Assembly: GCA_016177555.1 (NCBI GenBank)
Contig: JACOVB010000220.1
Coordinates: 1-9,599, forward strand
DNA from: Candidatus Rokuibacteriota bacterium
GTDB taxonomy: Bacteria; Methylomirabilota; Methylomirabilia; Rokubacteriales; CSP1-6
DNA length: 9,599 nt
Direction: 5' to 3'
Shown: piece by piece, positions 1 through 5,958 of the stretch
How the letters are laid out: each line of letters opens with the position of its first letter
Numbering within the stretch: the first letter of the stretch is position 1
Made by a program: the position numbers and the translations under genes
The notes under the pieces: generated by a model
The model's input: the letters and a program-made list of their open reading frames with translations, nothing else
The model's database searches: none
What the model was told of the DNA's origin: nothing

Positions 1-123
1 CGCGCCGGCGACAACGCCTTCCCGGCAGTGCTGGCCGCCGTGGAGGCCGGCGCCACGCTCGGCGAGGTGCACCGGCGCTTCCGCGAGGCCCTCGGCACCA
101 GGACCATGCCCCTGTTCCGTTGA
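1..123 (+). CDS. Methylmalonyl-CoA mutase-type large subunit, C-terminal end (partial)
   Basis: Reading frame 1 is open from the first base to a TGA at 121-123 and gives the last 40 residues of a protein whose start lies outside the window. The tail reads DNAFPAVLAAVEAGATLGEV followed by HRRFREALGT. This resembles the end of the catalytic (TIM-barrel) chain of acyl-CoA mutases, which typically finishes with N-PPILEAV-ATLGEI--LREVFG. These B12-dependent enzymes interconvert methylmalonyl-CoA and succinyl-CoA, or related acyl-CoA pairs. No cobalamin-binding domain follows, so the B12 domain would have to be a separate small subunit or lie elsewhere. With only 40 residues the substrate (methylmalonyl, isobutyryl, ethylmalonyl) cannot be told. 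The stop overlaps the upstream-most ATG of miaA (TGATG). Confidence 0.72.
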   Translation, partial: RAGDNAFPAVLAAVEAGATLGEVHRRFREALGTRTMPLFR

Positions 124-1262
124 TGGGCGAGCCGCAGCCGGAGGCGAGGCGAGCGGATATGGAAATCCCCCGAGCGGAGCGAGGTGGCGAGCCGCAGCCC
201 GCAGTGCGAGGCGCAGCCGGAGGCGAGCCGAGCCGATGGACCGAGGAAGCGCAACGCGCGCCGAGGCGAGCGGACATGGAGATCCCCCGAGCGGAGCGAG
301 GCGGCGAGCCGCAGCCCCCCTTGCTCGTCATCGTGGGGCCCACGGCAGTGGGCAAGACCGCCGTGGCGGTGCGCCTCGCGGGCCGGATACCGCTCGAGGT
401 GGTGAGCGCCGATTCGCGCCAGGTCTACCGCGGCATGGACGTCGGCACCGGAAAGCCTTCGCCGGACGAGCTGCGGGTGGTGCCCCACCACCTCATCGAC
501 GTCGTGGAGCCGCACGAGCGCTACCACGCGGCGCGGTTCCGCAACGACGCCCGCCGCGCCCTCGCCGAGATCCGGGGCCGGGGTCGACTGCCAGCCGTGG
601 TGGGCGGCACCGGCCTCTACGTGCGCGCCCTCCTCAAGGGACTCGACCCGGCGCCGGCGGCCGACCCCGCCCTCCGGCGGGAGCTCGAGTCCATGGGGCG
701 CACCCAGGGCTCGGCGGTGCTGCACGGGCGGCTGCGCGAGCACGATCCCGTTGCCGCCGACCGCCTCCATCCGAACGATCGCGTGCGTGTCATCCGGGCT
801 CTTGAGATCGCGCTCGCGGGGAGCCCGGAGGGCCGCGCCGGGGAGCGGCGCCCCGTGAGTAGCTGGGCGACCGCGATTCCCCCCTTCAGGCTGGTCATGG
901 TGGGCCTCTGCCAGCCGCGCGAGATCCTTCGCCGCCGGATCGCGGATCGCGTGCAGGGTATGGTCGCCCGTGGGATGATCGAGGAGGTGAGACGGCTCCT
1001 CACCGCCGGCTTCGCCGAGACGCTTCCGGCCATGGGCGGCATCGGCTACCGCCACTTCTGCGCGGTGGTCAGGGGACGGATGCCGGAGGCGGACGCGATC
1101 CGTCTCATGATCCGCGACACCGGGCGCTACGCGAAGCGGCAGATGACGTGGTTCGCCCGGGACCCGGAGATCCGGTGGATCAACGTGGACGCGCTCGGTG
1201 GGCTCGACGGAGCCGCCGACGCCATCGCGCAGCAGCTGACGAAGGAGGGACTGATCGAGTGA
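123..1262 (+). CDS. miaA: tRNA dimethylallyltransferase MiaA, with repeat-derived N-terminal extension
   Basis: MiaA transfers a dimethylallyl group from DMAPP to N6 of A37 in tRNAs that read UNN codons, the first step toward (ms2)i6A. The P-loop GPTAVGKT is at about residues 72-79 of the longest form. It is followed by SADSRQVYRGMDVGTGKP, HHLIDVVEP, VVGGTGLYVRALLKGL, NDRVRVIRALEI, AMGGIGYRHF and GRYAKRQMTWFARD, all characteristic of the family and in the usual order. The family is normally about 300-316 residues with the P-loop within the first 10-20. Here the ATG at 123 gives 379 residues, of which the first 66 are repeat-derived (RRADMEIPRAERGGEPQP occurs twice) with no resemblance to MiaA. 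Other possible starts are ATG 159, ATG 276 (both inside repeat copies, with GAGG-type purines upstream) and TTG 321, which gives a normal-length protein of 313 residues. I list 123 because it is coupled to the preceding stop (TGATG), but the true start is uncertain. The 3' end overlaps hflX by GTGA. Confidence 0.95.
   Translation: MGEPQPEARRADMEIPRAERGGEPQPAVRGAAGGEPSRWTEEAQRAPRRADMEIPRAERGGEPQPPLLVIVGPTAVGKTAVAVRLAGRIPLEVVSADSRQVYRGMDVGTGKPSPDELRVVPHHLIDVVEPHERYHAARFRNDARRALAEIRGRGRLPAVVGGTGLYVRALLKGLDPAPAADPALRRELESMGRTQGSAVLHGRLREHDPVAADRLHPNDRVRVIRALEIALAGSPEGRAGERRPVSSWATAIPPFRLVMVGLCQPREILRRRIADRVQGMVARGMIEEVRRLLTAGFAETLPAMGGIGYRHFCAVVRGRMPEADAIRLMIRDTGRYAKRQMTWFARDPEIRWINVDALGGLDGAADAIAQQLTKEGLIE
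127..317 (+). repeat. Tandem GC-rich repeat block at the 5' end of miaA
   Basis: Two 56-base copies, 145-200 and 262-317, lie 117 bases apart and differ at only three positions (158/275, 164/281, 185/302). A 13-mer, GCGAGCCGCAGCC, occurs three times (127-139, 187-199, 304-316), and GCAGCCGGAGGCGAG occurs at 134-148 and again at 213-227 in another reading frame. The 117-base period is a multiple of three, so both long copies encode the same RRADMEIPRAERGGEPQP. The three differences are all transitions at third codon positions and silent. The element contains the short inverted repeat GCGGC-GA-GCCGC (copy 2). It looks like a dispersed intergenic repeat family that has entered the mutase-miaA junction. 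Copies elsewhere in the genome cannot be checked from this window. Confidence 0.85.
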
Positions 1263-2512
1263 CCGGACGCGAGAAAGCCGTGCTGGGCGCCGTCCGGCTC
1301 CCGACCCAGCGGCGCTTCGAGGTGGAGGAGTCACTGGACGAGCTGGAGCGGCTGGCGGAGTCGGCCGGGGCAGAGGTGGTGGGTCGCGTCACGCAAGAGC
1401 GGAAGGCGCCGACACCGGCACTGTACTTCGGCAAGGGAAAGGTGGAGGATCTCCGGGAATGGTCGCGCCAGCACGGTGCCGACCTCATGATCTCCGACGA
1501 CCCGCTGTCTCCCGTTCAGGAGCGGAACCTCGGGGGGTCGCTGGGCCTCAAGGTCATTGACCGGACCGCTCTCATCCTCGACCTCTTCGCCCAGCGGGCC
1601 CGCAGCATGGAGGGCAAGCTCCAGGTGGAGCTGGCGCAGCTATCGTACCTGCTGCCGCGGCTCGTGAGGCAGTGGAAGCACCTGGAGCGGCTCGGCGGCG
1701 GGATCGGAACCCGAGGCCCAGGGGAGACGCAGCTCGAGTCCGACCGGCGCATCATCCGCCACCGCATCGAGAAGATCCGGGGTGAGCTCCGGCGGGTACG
1801 CTCCCACCGCCGTCGCGTGCGGGAGCGGAGGAAGGCGACGGGGTTCTCGGTGGTGGCGCTCGTCGGGTACACCAATTCAGGGAAGACCACGCTCCTCAAC
1901 CGGCTCACGGGCGCCGGCCGGCCGGCGGCTGACCAGCTCTTCGTCACCCTCGACCCCACGGCCCGGCTCGTCGCCGGCGGGGAGCACTCGCCGTTCATCC
2001 TCACCGACACTGTCGGGTTCATCCGGAAGCTGCCGCATCAGCTCGTGGAGGCATTCAAGGCCACGCTCGAGGAGCTGGAGCAAGCCGACCTGCTCGTCCA
2101 CGTGCTGGATGCGAGCCATCCGGGTCTCGAGGAGCAGGCAGCGGCGGTGGAGAGCCTCCTGGCCGAGCTGGGGCTGGTGGGCCGCCCGACCGTCGTGGCG
2201 CTGAACAAGATCGATAAGCTGGAAGGCGGCGCGCCGCCGCGGATGCTGGTCAAGCGCTTCGACGGCGTCCCCATCTCGGCGCACACCGGCGCGGGGATGG
2301 ATCGCCTGCTGGATCGAATCGACAGCGCGCTGCGCGGCCGGGTGGAGCGGGCGGTCTTGCGGATCCCCTACCGGGATGGCCTGGCCCTGTCGGTCTGTTA
2401 CGATCGCGGGCGCGTCCTGGCGCGCTCCGACGAGCCCGACGGCATCCGGATCGAGGTCGAGCTGCCGCCGCGTCTGCTCGGCCCGCTCGAGCCCTACCGC
2501 GACGCCGGCTGA
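1259..2512 (+). CDS. hflX: GTPase HflX
   Basis: HflX is a ribosome-associated GTPase that binds the 50S subunit and splits stalled or hibernating 70S ribosomes, notably after heat stress. The N-terminal domain (residues about 1-150) carries PALYFGKGKVEDL, DDPLSPVQERNL and VIDRTALILDLFAQRARS. The family signature GIGTRGPGETQLE is at 148-160. A helical linker rich in Arg follows, then the G domain with G1 GYTNSGKTTLLN (203-214), G3 DTVGFIRKLPHQLVEAF and G4 NKID. The protein is 417 residues, normal for the family. I chose GTG 1259 because it makes a 4-base GTGA overlap with the miaA stop and has AAGGAGG at 1242-1248, ten bases upstream. The open frame extends back to 1148, but that part is a shadow of miaA. 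In many proteobacteria the order is miaA-hfq-hflX; here hfq is missing between them. Confidence 0.96.
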   Translation: MTGREKAVLGAVRLPTQRRFEVEESLDELERLAESAGAEVVGRVTQERKAPTPALYFGKGKVEDLREWSRQHGADLMISDDPLSPVQERNLGGSLGLKVIDRTALILDLFAQRARSMEGKLQVELAQLSYLLPRLVRQWKHLERLGGGIGTRGPGETQLESDRRIIRHRIEKIRGELRRVRSHRRRVRERRKATGFSVVALVGYTNSGKTTLLNRLTGAGRPAADQLFVTLDPTARLVAGGEHSPFILTDTVGFIRKLPHQLVEAFKATLEELEQADLLVHVLDASHPGLEEQAAAVESLLAELGLVGRPTVVALNKIDKLEGGAPPRMLVKRFDGVPISAHTGAGMDRLLDRIDSALRGRVERAVLRIPYRDGLALSVCYDRGRVLARSDEPDGIRIEVELPPRLLGPLEPYRDAG

Positions 2513-2595
2513 GGGCAGCCGAATCCCGAGGCGCTTTCCCGCCGGCCGGCCGAGGGCCGGTGCTACAATCAGGCGGCAGCAGCCCCCTCGATCCC
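2513..2595 (+). promoter_or_regulatory. hflX-pgsA intergenic region with extended -10 promoter
   Basis: Bases 2561-2569 read TGCTACAAT, that is TGn plus TACAAT, a 5/6 match to the TATAAT hexamer in extended -10 form. Transcription would start near 2576, about 20 bases before the pgsA ATG. No convincing -35 box is present 16-18 bases upstream (the region is GCCGGC). Directly upstream is a perfect 6-bp hairpin, CCGGCC-GAG-GGCCGG (2546-2560), without a T-run. It could be the 3' end of the miaA-hflX transcript or a simple GC palindrome. I see no Shine-Dalgarno sequence in front of pgsA. A second TGCTAC(A/C)AT box lies upstream of the SPOR gene. Confidence 0.5.
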
Positions 2596-3144
2596 ATGGG
2601 ACTCGCAAACTGGCTCACCACACTGCGCATCCTGCTGATCCCCGTCTTCGTGACCCTGCTGGTGTACCGGCGGGCCACCGCGGCGTTCGTGGTGTTCTGC
2701 CTGGCGAGCCTCACCGACTTGCTCGACGGCTACATCGCGCGCACCCACGGCCAGAAGACCCGGCTGGGCGCATTTCTCGATCCGGTCGCTGACAAGCTCC
2801 TGCTCACCTCGGCGTTCGTCACGCTGGCCTATCTGCGGGTCATCCCGTTCTGGATCACGGCCGTGGTCGTGAGCCGCGATCTCATTCTCACCGGCGGGGT
2901 GCTGGTGATCCACATCTCGGGGGGCACCATCCAGCCAGCGCCCACGTGGCTCGGCAAGGCCTCCACCGTCTTCCAGATGGCGACGGTCCTGGCGGCCATG
3001 CTCTTCTTCTATTTCGACGTGCCCATCGTCCCGAAAGCCTTCGCCTGGGCTGCGGCGGTGCTGACCGTGGCCTCGGGGCTCCAGTACCTCATCCAGGGGC
3101 TCAAGCAGATCAACCCGCCGCCGGGTGTGATCGGCCGGAGCTGA
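2596..3144 (+). CDS. pgsA: CDP-diacylglycerol--glycerol-3-phosphate 3-phosphatidyltransferase (PgsA)
   Basis: PgsA makes phosphatidylglycerol phosphate from CDP-diacylglycerol and glycerol-3-phosphate at the inner membrane, the committed step to phosphatidylglycerol and cardiolipin. The CDP-alcohol phosphatidyltransferase motif D-x2-DG-x2-AR-x8-G-x3-D-x3-D is complete: DLLDGYIAR, then eight residues, then GAFLDPVAD, at about residues 39-64. The N-terminus MGLANWLTTLRILLIPVFV matches the usual PgsA opening, and several hydrophobic segments follow. ATG 2596 gives 182 residues. An in-frame GTG at 2560 overlaps the predicted -10 box and adds nothing conserved, so I rejected it. The next gene starts three bases after the stop. 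The motif is shared across the superfamily, so phosphatidylserine or archaetidyl-type transferases are formally possible, but the length and N-terminus favour PgsA. Confidence 0.92.
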   Translation: MGLANWLTTLRILLIPVFVTLLVYRRATAAFVVFCLASLTDLLDGYIARTHGQKTRLGAFLDPVADKLLLTSAFVTLAYLRVIPFWITAVVVSRDLILTGGVLVIHISGGTIQPAPTWLGKASTVFQMATVLAAMLFFYFDVPIVPKAFAWAAAVLTVASGLQYLIQGLKQINPPPGVIGRS

Positions 3145-3147
3145 GGG

Positions 3148-4485
3148 GTGCCGAAGACAGCGGTCGACGCCCCCGCGGGCGTGGTGGTGGCGGCGGTACG
3201 CGCGCAGACACCGGCGGCGCGTGCCGGGCTTCGCCCCGGCGACCGCATCGTCGCCATCAACGGCCATCTCCTCCGCGATGTCATCGACTTCCACTACCAG
3301 AGTGGCGAGGAGCGGCTCACGCTCACCCTCGACCGGCAGGGTCAGGCGGTCGCCGCACGGCTCGAGCGGCGGGGCCCGGACCTCGGGCTCGAGCTCCTGG
3401 CGCCCCGGCCGGGGGAGATCTCCACCTGCGCGAATACGTGTGTCTTCTGCTTCATCCACCAGCTGCCGCGGGGCATGCGCAAGAGTCTCTACGTGAAGGA
3501 CGACGACTTCCGGCTGTCGTTTCTCCACGGCAACTACATCACCCTGACGGACCTCGAGGAGCCGGACCTCCGCCGCATCGAGGAGCAGCGGCTGTCGCCG
3601 CTGTACGTATCCGTGCACGCGACCGACATGGAGCTGCGCCACCAGATGCTCGGGCAGCCACGAGTGAAACGCGATCTGCTGCCGCTCATGGAGCGCCTCG
3701 CGCGGAGCGGCATCCGCATGCACGCCCAGATCGTCCTGTGCCCCGGCTGGAACGACGGCGAGCACCTCGCTCGCTCCTTTCGCGAGCTGTCGGCGCTGTT
3801 CCCGGCCGTCGCCACGATGGCCGTGGTCCCGGTGGGCCTCACGAAACACCGCGGGCGACTGCCGCGGCTGCGGGCGCTCACCGCGGATGAGGCGCGGGCA
3901 CTCGTCCAGACCATCCAGGGCTGGCAGCGCGACTGCCTCGCTCGACTCGGGAGCCGCTTCGTCTGGGCCTCCGACGAGGTCTACCTGCAGAGCGGGATGC
4001 CACTCCCCGCGGCACCGGCCTACGAGGGCTTCGCCATTGCCGAGGATGGCATCGGGCTGGTGCGCCGCTTCGAGGACGGCTTCGCTCGGTTGCTCCCCGG
4101 CCTGCCATCGGACCTGGGCCGCGAACGCCGGGTCACCGTGGTGACGGGGGAGATGTTCGCTCCTCGCATGCGCGCGCTCCTTCGACGGGTCAGCGTGAAG
4201 GGGCTGGCGGCGACGGTCGTGGCCGTCCGGAACGAGTGGTTTGGCGGCACCATCGAGGTGACCGGCCTCCTCACCGGGCGCGACATCCAGGCGCAACTCG
4301 CTGCCGGTCCGCTCGGGGAAGAGGTCCTGGTTCCCGCGGTGGCCCTCCGTGACAGCGCCGGAGTGTTCCTCGACGACCTGACGCCGGCCGACCTCGCGGC
4401 CTCGCTCGGGGTGCCTGTCACGGCGGTGGAGGCCTCCCCGGGAGCCCTCCTGGCCGCTCTCGTCGCCACGGCGGGGGCCAGGTGA
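3148..4485 (+). CDS. PDZ + radical SAM + DUF512 protein, function unknown
   Basis: The 445-residue protein starts with a PDZ-like segment (about 10-60, including ARAGLRPGDRIVAINGH). It continues with a radical SAM cluster motif C94-ANT-C98-VF-C101 followed by FIHQLPRGMRKSLY, which fits the CxxxCxxC pattern for a 4Fe-4S cluster. The middle part holds DFRLSFLHGNYITLTD and PLYVSVHATD, and the C-terminal half is DUF512-like (VTGEMFAPRMRALL, VRNEWFGGTIEVTGLLTGRD). This architecture is a known, widespread family whose reaction has not been established. From general knowledge it often sits beside der in Firmicutes and others. GTG 3148 lies three bases after the pgsA stop, with GGAG at 3137-3140. The end overlaps der by GTGA, which implies coupled translation and possibly a link to lipid synthesis or ribosome assembly. 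No extra cysteine cluster is obvious beyond the radical SAM triad. Confidence 0.9.
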   Translation: MPKTAVDAPAGVVVAAVRAQTPAARAGLRPGDRIVAINGHLLRDVIDFHYQSGEERLTLTLDRQGQAVAARLERRGPDLGLELLAPRPGEISTCANTCVFCFIHQLPRGMRKSLYVKDDDFRLSFLHGNYITLTDLEEPDLRRIEEQRLSPLYVSVHATDMELRHQMLGQPRVKRDLLPLMERLARSGIRMHAQIVLCPGWNDGEHLARSFRELSALFPAVATMAVVPVGLTKHRGRLPRLRALTADEARALVQTIQGWQRDCLARLGSRFVWASDEVYLQSGMPLPAAPAYEGFAIAEDGIGLVRRFEDGFARLLPGLPSDLGRERRVTVVTGEMFAPRMRALLRRVSVKGLAATVVAVRNEWFGGTIEVTGLLTGRDIQAQLAAGPLGEEVLVPAVALRDSAGVFLDDLTPADLAASLGVPVTAVEASPGALLAALVATAGAR

Positions 4486-5828
4486 TTCGCCCGATCATCG
4501 CCATCGTGGGACGGCCCAATGTGGGCAAGTCCACGCTCTTCAACCGCCTGGTCGGCCGGCGTCAGTCGCTGGTCCGCGACGTGCCCGGCGTGACGCGTGA
4601 TCGCCTGTACGGGACCGTCACGTTCGAGCGCTGGCAGGCCACCGTGGTGGACACGGGGGGCTTCGAGCCCGGCATCACCTCGGACATCATGACCGCCGTG
4701 AGGGAACAGATCATGGTCGCCATCGCCGAGGCGGACGCGATCGTGTTCGTCGTCGATGCCCGCCAGGGACTCACCCCCCTCGAGACGGAGATCGCCGCCA
4801 CGCTGCGCCGGAGTCAGCGCCCGGTGGTCGTGGCCGCGAACAAGATCGACGGCGCGGGGCAGGAGGCGGCGCTGGGCGAGTGCTACCGCCTCGGCTTCGG
4901 GCAGGTGCTGCCCATCTCCGCCGAGCACGGGCGCGGCGTGGCCGAGCTCCTCGAGGCGATCCGGGAGACCGCGCCCGTCCCCGTGGCTGCACCAGAAGGC
5001 GGGGGGCCGCGCGTCGCCATCGTGGGACGGCCCAACGTGGGCAAGTCCTCCCTCGTGAACGCCGTGCTCGGCCACCACCGGGTGCTGGTCCACGAGGCGC
5101 CCGGGACCACGCGCGACTCGGTCGACACACCGTTCACGTTCCGCGACCGTCCCTACGTGCTCGTCGACACGGCCGGCATCCGCCGGAAGGGCCGCGTCTC
5201 CGAGCCCCTCGAGAAACTCTCCGTGGTGATGGCGCTCAAGAGCCTGGAGCGGTGTCAGGTGGCGGTTCTCGTCCTCGACGCCTCCGAAGGCGTGACGGCA
5301 CAGGATGCCCACATCGCGGGCTACGCCCATGACGCGGGACGGGCCCTCGTGGTCGCGGTCAACAAGTGGGATCTCGTGCCGCGGGGCTCGGTGCAGAAGG
5401 CCGACATCGTGGGGCAGATCTACGATCGCCTCCCGTTCCTCGACTACGCACCCGTTTGCTTCACCTCCGCGCTCGAGGGGGCCGGGCTCGGCGAGCTGTT
5501 CGACCTGGTGGACAGGGTGGCGGCCGAGGCGCAGCGCCGCCTCCAGCCGGGCGAGCTCCTGACCATCTTCCGCACCGCGGTCGAGCGACGGCCCATGTCC
5601 TCGCGCGGCGTTCCGCTGCGGATTCAGTCGGCCCAGCAGGTGGCGGTCTCTCCGCCCACCTTCGCGCTGCGCGTGAACCTGCCCGACAAGATCCACTTCT
5701 CCTATGAGCGGTACCTCGTCAACTCCCTGCGGCACGCCCACGCGTTCGCGGGATCTCCGGTGCGCATCCTCTTCCGCAAGAGCGGCGGGAAGCCGGCGGG
5801 GCGGTCGTCCGGCTCCGCCCGAAGGTAG
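4482..5828 (+). CDS. der: Ribosome biogenesis GTPase Der (EngA)
   Basis: Der has two consecutive GTPase domains and a C-terminal KH-like domain and is needed for 50S ribosome assembly. Domain 1 has G1 GRPNVGKST (10-18), G3 DTGGFE (57-62) and G4 NKID (120-123). Domain 2 has G1 GRPNVGKSS (182-190), G3 DTAGIRRKG and G4 NKWD. The KH-like end contains RIQSAQQVAVSPPTFALRVN and HFSYERYLVNSLR. The length of 448 residues is normal and no key residue is missing. GTG 4482 overlaps the upstream stop (GTGA). The DNA encoding the two P-loops is nearly identical: 4498-4532 and 5014-5048 are 35 bases with one difference. The stop codon lies inside a hairpin that may end the transcript. Confidence 0.97.
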   Translation: MIRPIIAIVGRPNVGKSTLFNRLVGRRQSLVRDVPGVTRDRLYGTVTFERWQATVVDTGGFEPGITSDIMTAVREQIMVAIAEADAIVFVVDARQGLTPLETEIAATLRRSQRPVVVAANKIDGAGQEAALGECYRLGFGQVLPISAEHGRGVAELLEAIRETAPVPVAAPEGGGPRVAIVGRPNVGKSSLVNAVLGHHRVLVHEAPGTTRDSVDTPFTFRDRPYVLVDTAGIRRKGRVSEPLEKLSVVMALKSLERCQVAVLVLDASEGVTAQDAHIAGYAHDAGRALVVAVNKWDLVPRGSVQKADIVGQIYDRLPFLDYAPVCFTSALEGAGLGELFDLVDRVAAEAQRRLQPGELLTIFRTAVERRPMSSRGVPLRIQSAQQVAVSPPTFALRVNLPDKIHFSYERYLVNSLRHAHAFAGSPVRILFRKSGGKPAGRSSGSARR

Positions 5829-5840
5829 CCCCGACCGCCC
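5799..5840 (+). terminator. Hairpin over the der stop codon, possible transcript end
   Basis: GGGCGGTCG (5799-5807) and CGACCGCCC (5832-5840) form a perfect 9-bp GC-rich stem around a 24-base loop that contains the der stop codon at 5826-5828. A small inner pairing, GGCT (5811-5814) with AGCC (5827-5830), could extend the structure. No T-run follows, so this is not a classic intrinsic terminator. It could be a Rho-dependent or 3'-stabilising structure. Its position at the end of pgsA-radical SAM-der, 78 bases before the next promoter, supports a 3'-end role. Confidence 0.4.
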
Positions 5841-5958
5841 ACCCGGCCAGAGAGATCCCTCGGGGCGTGCAGCTCTCTTAGCTGACAGCCCCTAACTAGC
5901 CAGAACGCTGAGGAAAATTGATTTACAGGCCGTGGCTCTGTGCTACCATTTCGCCAGC
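5829..5958 (+). promoter_or_regulatory. Promoter region of the SPOR-cutA-ihfA-merR unit
   Basis: This 130-base gap holds the most A/T-rich patch of the window (5911-5927, AGGAAAATTGATTTACA). TTTACA (5922-5927) is separated by 16 bases from TACCAT (5944-5949), and the latter is preceded by TGC to make an extended -10. The predicted start, about seven bases downstream near 5956, falls only about three bases before the GTG start at 5959. The mRNA would then be leaderless or nearly so, which fits the absence of a Shine-Dalgarno sequence. An alternative -35, TTGATT (5918-5923), would need a 20-base spacer. A weak 6-bp inverted repeat, AGAGAG/CTCTCT (5849-5854, 5873-5878), also lies here. Confidence 0.55.

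Noticed and set aside
145..317. Possible CRISPR array or phage attachment site from the 56-base repeat
   Set aside because: There are only two full copies, the spacer itself contains shuffled repeat pieces, the repeat is longer than CRISPR repeats, and no cas or integrase gene is present.
2560..2595. GTG 2560 as the start of pgsA
   Set aside because: It would put the start inside the predicted -10 box and adds 12 non-conserved residues before the typical PgsA N-terminus.
2569..4296. 575-codon open frame on the minus strand, antisense to pgsA and the radical SAM gene
   Set aside because: It is a GC-rich shadow frame; the protein is low-complexity in composition (His, Arg, Asp, Glu, Gly) with no recognisable family, while the + strand genes are unmistakable.
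4020..5741. 573-codon open frame on the minus strand, antisense to der
   Set aside because: Same shadow pattern, opposite a fully conserved der gene; no motif and no plausible start context.
5849..5878. AGAGAG/CTCTCT inverted repeat as a terminator or operator
   Set aside because: Six pairs around an 18-base loop without a T-run; it could easily occur by chance.
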